Assembly: GCF_030283205.1 (NCBI RefSeq)
Contig: NZ_JASNWF010000007.1
Span: 248,001-312,000 of the forward strand
Length of the DNA stretch: 64,000 bases
Direction: 5' to 3'
Source: Actinomadura opuntiae
GTDB taxonomy: Bacteria; Actinomycetota; Actinomycetes; Streptosporangiales; Streptosporangiaceae
The notes under the pieces were generated by a model, which worked only from the letters and a program-made list of their open reading frames with translations, did no database searches and was not told where the DNA came from. A program made the position numbers and the translations under genes. Below are positions 33,542-41,850 of the stretch, piece after piece. The first letter of the stretch is position 1; each line of letters begins with the position of its first letter.

Positions 33542-34819
33542 GTGGCTCCTCCATCAGCACCGCGCGCGGCCGCGGACGGGGCGCCGGCCGCCCCCGCGCC
33601 GGCCGGCCGCCCGCCCCGGCAGAGGCCGCAGAAGAAGAAGCGCGACGTCCGGGCGGCGCGTCCGCCCGAGCGCGCGCCGGCGCCGGGCGGCCTGCGGCGG
33701 AGCCTGCCGCTGCTCATCGCGACCATCGCCGTGCTCGCCGTCGCCAGCACGTCCGCCGGGGTGTACGCGGCGCTGACCACCGACGATCCCAAGCGCGCCG
33801 CCGGCGGCTCCCCGCACGGCGACACGCCGCCGAGCGCGGGCCAGGGCGACCCGGTGAAGGTCGTCGACGGCGGCCAGGTCGCCCCGCTGCGCCGGGTCGT
33901 CCCGCCGGACGTGCTCGCCGCCGAGGCCGGGTCCATCCCCGCCGCCAAGATCGCCAAGATCGCCAAGCTTTCGAAGGTCCGCGACGTGGTGGCGGTCGCG
34001 GGCGGGGCCGTCCAGCTCCAGGGCCGGCAGGTCAACGCGTTCGCGGTCGACCCGTCCTCCTTCCGCTCCTGGACGCCGCCCGGCACCGCGAAGAAGACCG
34101 ACCTGTGGGCGGCGCTCGCCGCCGACCGGTTCGTCGTCTCGCCGGAGGCCGCCGAGCAGCTGCAGCTGACCCGCGGCTACGAGTACCCGGTGGTCGGCCG
34201 GACGATCCCGAAGCTGACCATGGGCGGCTCCGGCCAGCTCGGCCTGCCCGGGATCAACATGCTGGTCAGCAAGAGGTCCGGGACGCAGATGGGCCTCGTG
34301 CCGAACGTCGCGGTGCTGGTCAACGCGCCCGGAGTGAGCCCGGCCAAGGTCGTCAGGGCGGTCCGCAAGATCCTCGGCGGGCACGCCAACGTGGTGAACC
34401 TGCACGACGCCAAGTACCAGTCGTCCGGCACCGGCGGCAAGGCGACCGGCTACCTCGACCTGTACAAGCAGGCCGCCACCACCTGCCCGGGCCTGTCGTG
34501 GACGGTGCTCGCCGCGATCGGCCAGGTGGAGAGCGACCACGGGCGCAACGCCGGGCGCTCCAGCGCCGGCGCGCTCGGCCCGATGCAGTTCATGCCGGCC
34601 ACCTGGAAGATCTACGGGGTGGACGGCGACCGGGACGGCAAGGCCGACATCATGAACCCCTACGACGCCATCCCGGGCGCGGCGAAGTACCTGTGCGCGA
34701 ACGGCGCCGGACGGGGCGGGCAGCAGCTGTACCAGGCGGTCTGGCACTACAACCACGCCGACTGGTACGTCCAGAAGGTCCTGAACCTCGCCCGCGCGTA
34801 CGCGGCCCGCTACAACTGA
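33542..34819 (+). CDS. membrane-anchored lytic transglycosylase
   Basis: About 425 residues, taking the GTG at 33542, which has GGGA six bases upstream; an in-frame TTG at 33530 is the alternative. A basic Pro/Ala-rich cytoplasmic start and one helix (about 53-75, LPLLIATIAVLAVASTSAGVYAAL) lead to an extracellular region. The C-terminal 110 residues are an SLT-type domain with SWTVLAAIGQVESDHGRNAG (catalytic Glu), SSAGALGPMQFMPATW and NPYDAIPGAAKYLC. It should cleave peptidoglycan glycan strands outside the membrane. The central ~200 residues form an unnamed domain. No c-di-AMP riboswitch is recognised upstream. Confidence 0.9.
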   Translation: MAPPSAPRAAADGAPAAPAPAGRPPRQRPQKKKRDVRAARPPERAPAPGGLRRSLPLLIATIAVLAVASTSAGVYAALTTDDPKRAAGGSPHGDTPPSAGQGDPVKVVDGGQVAPLRRVVPPDVLAAEAGSIPAAKIAKIAKLSKVRDVVAVAGGAVQLQGRQVNAFAVDPSSFRSWTPPGTAKKTDLWAALAADRFVVSPEAAEQLQLTRGYEYPVVGRTIPKLTMGGSGQLGLPGINMLVSKRSGTQMGLVPNVAVLVNAPGVSPAKVVRAVRKILGGHANVVNLHDAKYQSSGTGGKATGYLDLYKQAATTCPGLSWTVLAAIGQVESDHGRNAGRSSAGALGPMQFMPATWKIYGVDGDRDGKADIMNPYDAIPGAAKYLCANGAGRGGQQLYQAVWHYNHADWYVQKVLNLARAYAARYN

Positions 34820-34834
34820 CCCGCGCGCGTCCCC

Positions 34835-34859
34835 GGTGCCCCGCCCGGGGCGGGGCACC
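34835..34859 (+). terminator. hairpin after lytic transglycosylase gene
   Basis: GGTGCCCCG and CGGGGCACC form a 9-bp stem (up to 12 complementary bases per arm) with a short loop, 15 bases after the stop codon and before cpfC. Confidence 0.65.
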
Positions 34860-34885
34860 GCGGGCGGGCTGGTTGGATGGAGTGC

Positions 34886-35794
34886 ATGACGTCCTACGAC
34901 GCGTTGCTTCTGCTGTCCTTCGGGGGGCCGGAGGGGCCCGAGGACGTGATCCCGTTCCTGGAGAACGTCACCCGCGGCCGCAACATCCCGCGCGAGCGGC
35001 TGGAGAAGGTGGGGGAGCACTACCACCTGTTCGGCGGGGTCAGCCCGATCAACCGGCTGTGCCGGGAGCTGAAGGCCGCCATCGAGGCCGACTTCGCCGC
35101 CCACGGCGTCGACCTGCCGGTGTACTGGGGCAACCGGAACTGGACCCCGTACCTCGCCGACACCGTACGGCGGATGAAGGACGACGGGATCCGGCGCGCG
35201 GCGGCGTTCGTCACGTCCGCCTACAGCGGCTACTCCACCAACGACCAGTACGTGCAGGACATCGCGCGGGCGCGCGAGGAGGTCCCCGGCGCCCCAGAGA
35301 TCGACAAGCTGCCCGTCTACTGGGACCGGCCCGGCTTCCTCGACCCGTTCGTGGACGCGACGCGGGACGCGCTCGGCCGGCTGCCGGACGGCGCGCGGCT
35401 GCTGTTCACCGCGCACAGCGTCCCGCTGGCCCAGCCGAACCGCGAGCTGTACGTCGCCGAGCTGGAGCGGGCTGCCCGCACGGTCGCGGACCGGGCCGCG
35501 CCCGGGACGCCGTGGGACCTGGTCTACCAGAGCCGCAGCGGCCCGCCGTCGCAGCCGTGGCTGGAGCCGCAGATCACCGACCACCTGGAGAAGCTCGCCG
35601 GCGAGGGCGTCCGCGCGGCGGCGGCCGTGCCGATCGGGTTCGTCTCCGACCACATGGAGGTCAAGTACGACCTCGACGTGGAGGCCGCCGGACGGGCCGC
35701 CGAGCTGGGCGTCGCGTTCGCCCGCGCCGCGACGCCCGGCAGCGACCCGCGTTTCGCCGCGCTGCCGCGCCTGCTGTTGGAGGAGGGGAATTGA
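34886..35794 (+). CDS. cpfC: coproporphyrin ferrochelatase
   Basis: A 302-residue ferrochelatase of the Gram-positive coproporphyrin-dependent branch; it inserts Fe2+ into coproporphyrin III, the penultimate step to heme. The start YDALLLLSFGGPEGPEDVIPFLENVTRGR, the loop GGVSPIN, the active-site segment FTAHSVPL with the catalytic His, and YQSRSGPP... followed by PIGFVSDHMEVKYDLD with the catalytic Glu are all present. The ATG at 34886 gives the N-terminus conserved in actinobacteria. Its stop overlaps the TTG start of the next gene, coupling the two. Confidence 0.95.
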   Translation: MTSYDALLLLSFGGPEGPEDVIPFLENVTRGRNIPRERLEKVGEHYHLFGGVSPINRLCRELKAAIEADFAAHGVDLPVYWGNRNWTPYLADTVRRMKDDGIRRAAAFVTSAYSGYSTNDQYVQDIARAREEVPGAPEIDKLPVYWDRPGFLDPFVDATRDALGRLPDGARLLFTAHSVPLAQPNRELYVAELERAARTVADRAAPGTPWDLVYQSRSGPPSQPWLEPQITDHLEKLAGEGVRAAAAVPIGFVSDHMEVKYDLDVEAAGRAAELGVAFARAATPGSDPRFAALPRLLLEEGN

Positions 35795-36612
35795 GCCTGC
35801 CCGAGGACCTGCTGGAGCTGGCCGCCGCGACCGCTCGGGAGGCGGGCCGGATGCTGGTCGACAAGCGCCCGGCCGGCGGCCCGGACGTGGTGCAGACCAA
35901 GTCGTCGCCCACCGACGTCGTCACCCAGATGGACCGGGCCGCCGAGGCGCTGATCATCGAGCGGATCCGGGCGGCCCGCCCGGACGACGCCTTCCTCGGC
36001 GAGGAGGGCGGCGAGCAGGGCGGGGAGCACGGCGGCGGCAGCGGCGTCCGCTGGGTGATCGACCCGATCGACGGGACCGTCAACTACCTCTACGACCTGC
36101 CGGACTGGGCGGTCAGCATCGCCGCCGAGGTGGACGGCGTCGCCGTCGCGGGCGCGGTGGAGATGCCGCGGCGCGGCGAGTCGTACACGGCCTTCCGGGG
36201 CGGCGGGGCGCTGCTGCACACCGCGTCCGGCACCCGCGAGCTGCGGGTGACCGAGCGGGTGCCGCTGAGCCGGGCCCTGGTCGCGACGGGGTTCGGCTAC
36301 GACGCCGGACGGCGCGCCGCGCAAGCGCGGGTGCTCACCGGGGTGCTGCCGGCCGTCCGGGACATCCGGCGCGGCGGCTCGTGCTGCGTCGACCTGTGCT
36401 CGCTGGCCGCCGGGCGCCTGGACGCCTACTACGAGCGCGGCGTCCAGGCGTGGGACATCGCCGCCGGCGCGCTGATCGTCCAGGAGGCGGGCGGGCGCGT
36501 CGAGGGCCTGCACGGCGCCGCGCCGGGGCCGGAGCTGACCATCGCGGCCGGGCCGGGCACCTTCGAGGCGCTGCACGATCTCCTGGCGCCGCTCGACCCG
36601 CTCAGGGGCTGA
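35791..36612 (+). CDS. inositol-monophosphatase family protein
   Basis: A 273-residue Mg-dependent phosphatase. Metal-binding motifs of the family appear in order: FLGEEGGE (first Glu), WVIDPIDGTVNY (DPIDGT), and AWDIAAGALIVQEAGG (WDxAAG). It uses a TTG start at 35791 inside the cpfC stop (TTGA), supported by AGGAGGGG directly upstream, one of the strongest ribosome sites in the window. The substrate could be inositol-1-phosphate, histidinol-phosphate or another sugar phosphate. A Gly/Glu/His-rich GGEQGGEHGGG insert follows the first metal Glu and is atypical. Confidence 0.92.
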   Translation: MSLPEDLLELAAATAREAGRMLVDKRPAGGPDVVQTKSSPTDVVTQMDRAAEALIIERIRAARPDDAFLGEEGGEQGGEHGGGSGVRWVIDPIDGTVNYLYDLPDWAVSIAAEVDGVAVAGAVEMPRRGESYTAFRGGGALLHTASGTRELRVTERVPLSRALVATGFGYDAGRRAAQARVLTGVLPAVRDIRRGGSCCVDLCSLAAGRLDAYYERGVQAWDIAAGALIVQEAGGRVEGLHGAAPGPELTIAAGPGTFEALHDLLAPLDPLRG

Positions 36613-36639
36613 TTCCGGGGCACGGGAGGGGCAGACGAA

Positions 36640-36667
36640 GAGCCCGGGACACGGGCGTCCCGGGCTC
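36640..36667. terminator. bidirectional hairpin terminator
   Basis: An 11-bp perfect stem GAGCCCGGGAC / GTCCCGGGCTC around a 6-base loop, between two convergent genes. Confidence 0.75.
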
Positions 36668-36681
36668 CGCGGTCGGGCGTC

Positions 36682-36858
36682 TCAGTCGCAGCGGGGTGGT
36701 TCGACGCCGATGTCGTTGTTCGCTGCGATCCGGCGCAGTTCGTTGATCTCCTCCTGGCGGATGTCCGCCAGGTAGGTGTCGCCTTCCGCGTGGGCGCTGC
36801 GCAGCGACGCGTACGCGTCGTCGAGCCGCTGCTTGATCGTGCGTGACAACTCGCCCAT
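36682..36858 (-). CDS. small acidic helical protein (58 aa)
   Basis: A 58-codon gene: ATG at 36858 preceded by GGAGGAGG (seven-base range), then GELSRTIKQRLDDAYASLR, SAHAEGDTYLADIRQEEINE and LRRIAANNDIGVEPPRCD to a TGA at 36682. The peptide is amphipathic and probably two helices with a short C-terminal tail ending in Cys-Asp. Codon use is strongly GC3-biased like neighbouring genes, and it converges on the phosphatase gene with a shared terminator, all supporting a real gene. No family name is assigned. Confidence 0.78.
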   Translation of the reverse strand: MGELSRTIKQRLDDAYASLRSAHAEGDTYLADIRQEEINELRRIAANNDIGVEPPRCD

Positions 36859-37066
36859 GGGCCTCCTCCCGGATCGTGCCCATGCCTACCCAGCCGTAGG
36901 CTGAAGGTAAACCTGTTCGTCGGTGCAACTTTCGCGGATCCTTACACCGCCAGTTAACGCGGCGCGGCGGACGCCATCTTGAACAGGTGTTTACGGGCGT
37001 CTTACGACTTCCGTGGCATATCTGGACCACGGGGCGGACCGCGCCCCGACCGGAGGGGGACGCAGA

Positions 37067-37720
37067 GTGCGTGTTCTAGTCGTCGAGGACGAGCGGGTGC
37101 TCGCCGACGCGATCGCGACCGGGCTGCGCCGCGAGGCGCTCGCCGTGGACGTGGCCTACGACGGCGCCGGCGCCCTCGAGCGCGCCGGGGTGAACGAGTA
37201 CGACGTGATCGTCCTGGACCGCGACCTGCCGCGGGTGCACGGCGACGACGTGTGCAAGCAGCTCGTGGCGCAGCGCTACCCCGCGCGGATCATCATGCTG
37301 ACCGCCGCCGGCGAGCTGGACGACCGGGTCGAGGGCCTGTCCATCGGCGCCGACGACTACCTGGCCAAGCCGTTCGCGTTCGCCGAGCTGATCGCCCGGG
37401 TACGGGCGCTCGGCCGGCGCGCCGCGGCGCCGCTGCCGCCGGTGCTGGAGCGCGCCGGGATCGCGCTCGACCCGGCCCGCCGCGAGGTGACCCGCGACGG
37501 GCGGCCGGTCGAGCTGACCCGCAAGGAGTTCGCGGTGCTGGAGGTGCTGCTCAGCGCCGACGGCGCGGTCGTCAGCTCCGAGCACCTGCTGGAGAAGGCC
37601 TGGGACGAGCACATCGACCCGTTCACCAACGTCGTCCGCGTCACCATGATGACGCTGCGCAAGAAGCTCGGCGACCCTCCGGTCATCGAGACCGTGCCCG
37701 GAGTGGGATACCGCCTGTGA
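37067..37720 (+). CDS. OmpR-family response regulator
   Basis: A 217-residue regulator. The receiver domain (1-115) has VVEDER, the phospho-acceptor Asp51 in VLDRDLPR, Thr in IIMLTAAG and the KPFAFAEL Lys. The winged helix (125-217) ends VETVPGVGYRL-like, with RKEFAVLEVLL as the recognition scaffold. The GTG at 37067 lies six bases after GGAGGGGGA, so the longer upstream frame is not used. The stop overlaps the kinase start (GTGA). The stimulus is unknown. Confidence 0.95.
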   Translation: MRVLVVEDERVLADAIATGLRREALAVDVAYDGAGALERAGVNEYDVIVLDRDLPRVHGDDVCKQLVAQRYPARIIMLTAAGELDDRVEGLSIGADDYLAKPFAFAELIARVRALGRRAAAPLPPVLERAGIALDPARREVTRDGRPVELTRKEFAVLEVLLSADGAVVSSEHLLEKAWDEHIDPFTNVVRVTMMTLRKKLGDPPVIETVPGVGYRL

Positions 37721-38997
37721 CATCCGAGACCGGACCCCAGAGCCAGCAGGCCGACCAGGCCGCCGGGCAGGACGACAGGTCCGCGCGCCCCGGCCGGTGG
37801 CGGCGGCCCGGCCCCCAGCAGGTCCCCGGCCCCGAGCAGGGCGGGCGGGGCGTGTGGCGGGCCGAGGGCGGCGCGTCGTTCGGCGACCTGAAGAAGGTGC
37901 CCGGCCGGATGAGCGTCCGGCTGCGGCTGACCCTGCTGTACGGGCTGCTGTTCTTCATGGCCGGGGCGCTGCTGCTGTTCGTGATGTCGGTGCTGATGGC
38001 CAACATCCTCGGCAACGTCAAGGTCATCGGCCTCGGCATCACCGACGCCGAGGCGTCCGAGCTGCAGCACCAGTTCGTCGAGCAGACGATGAAGCAGCTC
38101 GTCGGCCGGTCCCTCATGGCGCTGGCCGGGGTCGGGGTGATCACCCTGGTGCTCGGCTGGTTCGTCGCCGACCGGGCGCTCAGCCCGCTGCAGCGGGTCA
38201 CCACGACCGCGCGCCGGCTGTCGGAGAGCACCCTGCACGAGCGGATCGCGCTGGAGGGCCCCGACGACGAGATCAAGGAGCTGGCCGACACCTTCGACGC
38301 GATGCTGGAGCGGCTCGGCCAGGCGTTCGACTCCCAGCGCCGGTTCGTCGCGAACGCCTCGCACGAGCTGCGCACCCCGCTGGCGATCAACCGGACGCTG
38401 CTGGAGGTGGCGCTCGGCGACCCCGAGGCGTCCGACGACCTGCGCACCGTCGGCAAGACGCTGCTGGCCACCAACGCCCGGCACGAGCGGCTCATCGAGG
38501 GCCTGCTGCTGCTCGCCCGCAGCGAGCGCGAGCTGACCGACCGCACGCCCGTCGACCTCGCCGAGGTCGCCGCGACGGTGCTGGAGCACTCCGCGCGCCG
38601 CGACCACGACAACGACGTGGCCGTGCACCCGGAGCTGACGTCGGGGACCGCGCTCGGCGACCCCGTGCTGCTGGAGCACCTGGTGTCCAACCTCGTCGAC
38701 AACGCGGTCAAGCACAACGAGGCCGACGGCGGCGAGCTGTGGATCCGCACCGGCATGCTCGACGGCTACGCCACCGTCCAGGTCGAGAACACCGGCCCGG
38801 TGGTGCCCGCCTACGAGGTGGAGCGGCTGTTCGAGCCGTTCCGCCGGCTGAACTCCGACCGGGTCGAGTCGGCCAAGGGCGCGGGCCTCGGGCTGTCGAT
38901 CGTCCGCTCGGTGGTGCTGGCGCACCGGGGCGCGGTGTACGCGGTGCCGCGCCCGGGCGGCGGCCTGATCGTCACCGTCCGGCTCCAGCCGGGCTGA
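37717..38997 (+). CDS. two-component sensor histidine kinase
   Basis: A 426-residue kinase, partner of the preceding regulator. A Gln/Pro/Arg-rich cytoplasmic N-terminus of about 65 residues precedes two helices (LTLLYGLLFFMAGALLLFVM and ALAGVGVITLVLGWFVADRAL) flanking a short ~45-residue extracellular loop. A HAMP domain follows, then the dimerisation helix FVANASHELRTPL with phospho-His at about 216, and the ATPase with NLVDNAVKHNE (N box) and GAGLGLSIVRSV (G2 box). The small sensor loop suggests membrane or envelope sensing. The 3' end runs close to the convergent kinase gene. Confidence 0.95.
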   Translation: MTSETGPQSQQADQAAGQDDRSARPGRWRRPGPQQVPGPEQGGRGVWRAEGGASFGDLKKVPGRMSVRLRLTLLYGLLFFMAGALLLFVMSVLMANILGNVKVIGLGITDAEASELQHQFVEQTMKQLVGRSLMALAGVGVITLVLGWFVADRALSPLQRVTTTARRLSESTLHERIALEGPDDEIKELADTFDAMLERLGQAFDSQRRFVANASHELRTPLAINRTLLEVALGDPEASDDLRTVGKTLLATNARHERLIEGLLLLARSERELTDRTPVDLAEVAATVLEHSARRDHDNDVAVHPELTSGTALGDPVLLEHLVSNLVDNAVKHNEADGGELWIRTGMLDGYATVQVENTGPVVPAYEVERLFEPFRRLNSDRVESAKGAGLGLSIVRSVVLAHRGAVYAVPRPGGGLIVTVRLQPG

Positions 38998-39008
38998 GAC
39001 CCCGGCCG

Positions 39009-41807
39009 CTACTTCACCGCGGCGGCCGCCACCGTCGGGTCGCCGTCGTAGTCCATCCGCAGGTTCACGAACCGGTTGCTCGCCAGCGCGCCCGTCCCGG
39101 TGTGGACGAGCGGGATCAGGGCCATGTCGTCCAGCGCGGTCCTCTCGGCCTGCTGGTAGAGCTTCGTGCGCTGGCCGTCGGACGGGGTGCGCACCGCACT
39201 GGAGATCAGCCCGTCGAACGTCGAGTTCTTCCAGCCGGCCAGGTTGTAGGCGTCGCTCTTGCCGACCAGCGTGCCGCCCAGCAGCGACCACAGCATCGTG
39301 TACGGCGACGGGTAGTCCGGACCCCACGCGAACAGGGCCAGCCCGGACGCGTCGCCGGCGGTCACCGTCTGCCGGAACTTGCTCCAGTCCGACACCGGTG
39401 TCGTCTTCAGCTCCACGGTCCAGCCGAGCACCTGCTGCAACCGCGCCTGGACGGCCTGCGCCGCCGTCGTGCTGGTGCTCGACTGCTGCAGGTACAGCTG
39501 AACCTTGGTGCCCGACCCCAGCCCGGCCTGCACGGCGAACTGCTTCGCCTTCTCCGGGTCGGACGCGTCGCACGACGCGCAGACGCCCGCCTTGCCGAAG
39601 CCGGGCAGCGACGGCGGGACGATCCCGTGCGCGGGCGCGTACCCGGTGCCGTACAGCGCGGCCAGCGCCTTGCGGTCCAGCGCGTACGACACCGCGAGCC
39701 TGGCCTCCTTCGACTTCATCGGGCCGCGCGCCGTCACCGGGACGAGCATCCGGGTGAAGGGCAGCGTCCTCGTGAGCGTCGTCCCGCCGGACGGGGTGCC
39801 CGCCGACGGGGTCGCGGCCGCGGTGCCACTGGACAGCGGCGCCCAGTCGGTGCCGCCCGCGGCGAACGTCACGCGCCCCTGCACCGTGTCGGTCAGCACG
39901 CTGACCTGGACGGTGTCGAGCTTCGTCCTGCCGAACGCCCACCGGTCGTTGCGGACCAGCGTGTAGCTCTTGCCCTTGTCGGAGGTCTGCAGCTTGAACG
40001 GCCCGTTGCCGACCGGGTTCTGGTTGTAGGACGCGTTGTCCGACGCACCGGCGGACTTCGGCAGCGGCGCGAACGCCGGGTCGCCGAGCCGCTTCGGGAA
40101 GTCGCAGTTCGGCGAGGTGAGATCCACGTCGATCACGCTGCCCGACGGGTGCACCCCCGACAGCGTGCCCGCCTGGCCGGTCGAGGCGTCGGGATACCCG
40201 ACGATGTCGGACATCAGGACCGGCCCGGCGCCGGTCGGGGTCCGCGCCGCCCGCGTCCAGCCGCGCTCGAACGCCGCCGCGTCCACCGGCGAGCCGTCGC
40301 TGAAGGTCGTCCCCTCCCTGATGCCGATCGTCCACTTCGAGCACGTCCCGTCGGACTTGATCTCGGTGGCCAGCCGGTTGCGGGCGGTGCCGTCCGGCCC
40401 GGTCTCGGTGAGGCCGGTGAACAGCAGCTTGTCGAGGAACCGCTCGGTGCCGCCGTAGGAGTGCGACGGGTCGATCTCCCCGTTCGTGGAGCCGAGGCTC
40501 GCGGCGGCCGCCCGCAGCGTCCCGCCGGTCCGCCCCGCCGGCGGCTTCGGCCCGGGATCGTCGTCCCGGTTCATGACGACGATCAGGGTGGCGGCGACCG
40601 CGAGCGCGACGAACGCGGCGCCGCCCGCGCCGGCGAGGATGCCGATCCGCTTGCGCGAGCCGGTGCGGGGCGGCTTCGTGACGTCGACCCCGGGCGGGGC
40701 CGGAGGCCCGGACGGCCAGGTCGACGGCGCGGCGTAGGCGGACGGCCCGGCCCACGGCCCGCCGTGGGCGGCCTGCGGGCCCGGCACCGCAACGCCCTGC
40801 GGCGGGGGCACCTGAGGGGGCGGGGGCGGTGCGAACTGCGGACGCGAGTCGAACTGCTGCGGCATCAGCGGCTGCCGGACGCTCAGCGGCGACAGCGCCC
40901 CCTGCAACCGAGCCGAGTCGGCCGCGGCCGTCTCGGCGCCGCGGCTGAGCATCTCGTCGGCCTCGTCGGCGGCCGCGCCGCCGGGCTTCGGCGGGCTGCC
41001 CGCCAGCGTCAGCAGCGTCGCCAGCACCTGCTGCGAGGCGGGCCGCAGCGCCGGGTCCTTGCTCAGGCAGTGCGCCACGACGCCGCGCAGCGGCTCGGGC
41101 ATCATGCCGAGGTCCGGCGCCATGTTGAGGATGCGGTGCATCACCGCGGGGATGGAGTCCTGCCCGAACGCGGGACGCCCCGTCGCGGCGTACGCCATCG
41201 TCGCGCCCCAGGCGAACACGTCGGCGGCGGGCCCGACCGGCGCCCCGGAGATCTGCTCGGGCGCCATGTAGGCGGGGGTCCCGACGGCCGTGCTGGACAG
41301 CGTGCCCGTCGCGTCCAGCGCCCGCGCGATGCCGAAGTCGATCACCCGCGGGCCGTCCTCGGCGAGCAGCACGTTCGCCGGCTTGAAGTCGCGGTGCACG
41401 ACCCCGGCCTGGTGGATGGCGGCCAGCGCGGTCATCGTGCCGATCGCCAGCCGGTCCAGGTCCGCGCCGCGCCGCGGACCGCCCTGCGCCAGCGCCGCCG
41501 ACAGCGGCGGGCCGTCGATGTACTCGCTGACGATGTAGGGCCGGTCGCCCTCGACGTCGGAGTCCAGGATGCGGGCCGTGCAGAACGCCTCGACCCGCTG
41601 CGCCACCGCCACCTCGGCGGCGAACCGCGACCGGGCCTTCGGGTCGGCGCTGAAGCGCGCGTGCAGCAGCTTCACCGCGACCCGGTGGCCCGGCTCGTCC
41701 TCGGCGAGGTAGACCGCGCCCTGCCCGCCCTCCCCGAGCAGGCCCGTCAGCCGGTAGGCGCCGAGCCGGTCCGGATCGCCCGGCCGGAGCGGGCGGATGT
41801 CGGCCAT
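39009..41807 (-). CDS. Ser/Thr kinase fused to an extracellular family-5 solute-binding protein
   Basis: A 932-residue receptor-like kinase. Kinase domain at about 18-272: LLGEGGQGAVYLA loop, VAVKLL Lys, HRDFKPANVL catalytic Asp, DFGIARAL. A Pro-rich cytoplasmic linker runs to about 380, then one membrane helix (387-412, ILAGAGGAAFVALAVAATLIVV). The outer 500 residues are an SBP_bac_5 (oligopeptide/dipeptide-binding) domain: GGTLRAAAASL start, DIDPSHS-like opening (GEIDPSHSYGG), WTIGIREGTTFSDGSPVDAAAF, NPVGNGPFKL, and LPGFGKAGVCASCDASDPEKAKQF with a probable disulfide. It should bind a peptide-like ligand outside and signal by phosphorylation inside. No transporter genes are adjacent. The next kinase lies 43 bases away on the same strand. 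Confidence 0.93.
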   Translation of the reverse strand: MADIRPLRPGDPDRLGAYRLTGLLGEGGQGAVYLAEDEPGHRVAVKLLHARFSADPKARSRFAAEVAVAQRVEAFCTARILDSDVEGDRPYIVSEYIDGPPLSAALAQGGPRRGADLDRLAIGTMTALAAIHQAGVVHRDFKPANVLLAEDGPRVIDFGIARALDATGTLSSTAVGTPAYMAPEQISGAPVGPAADVFAWGATMAYAATGRPAFGQDSIPAVMHRILNMAPDLGMMPEPLRGVVAHCLSKDPALRPASQQVLATLLTLAGSPPKPGGAAADEADEMLSRGAETAAADSARLQGALSPLSVRQPLMPQQFDSRPQFAPPPPPQVPPPQGVAVPGPQAAHGGPWAGPSAYAAPSTWPSGPPAPPGVDVTKPPRTGSRKRIGILAGAGGAAFVALAVAATLIVVMNRDDDPGPKPPAGRTGGTLRAAAASLGSTNGEIDPSHSYGGTERFLDKLLFTGLTETGPDGTARNRLATEIKSDGTCSKWTIGIREGTTFSDGSPVDAAAFERGWTRAARTPTGAGPVLMSDIVGYPDASTGQAGTLSGVHPSGSVIDVDLTSPNCDFPKRLGDPAFAPLPKSAGASDNASYNQNPVGNGPFKLQTSDKGKSYTLVRNDRWAFGRTKLDTVQVSVLTDTVQGRVTFAAGGTDWAPLSSGTAAATPSAGTPSGGTTLTRTLPFTRMLVPVTARGPMKSKEARLAVSYALDRKALAALYGTGYAPAHGIVPPSLPGFGKAGVCASCDASDPEKAKQFAVQAGLGSGTKVQLYLQQSSTSTTAAQAVQARLQQVLGWTVELKTTPVSDWSKFRQTVTAGDASGLALFAWGPDYPSPYTMLWSLLGGTLVGKSDAYNLAGWKNSTFDGLISSAVRTPSDGQRTKLYQQAERTALDDMALIPLVHTGTGALASNRFVNLRMDYDGDPTVAAAAVK

Positions 41808-41850
41808 CGGGATCCTTCGGGGGGAGGGGGCGGTCGGGTCGGCCCGGTGG

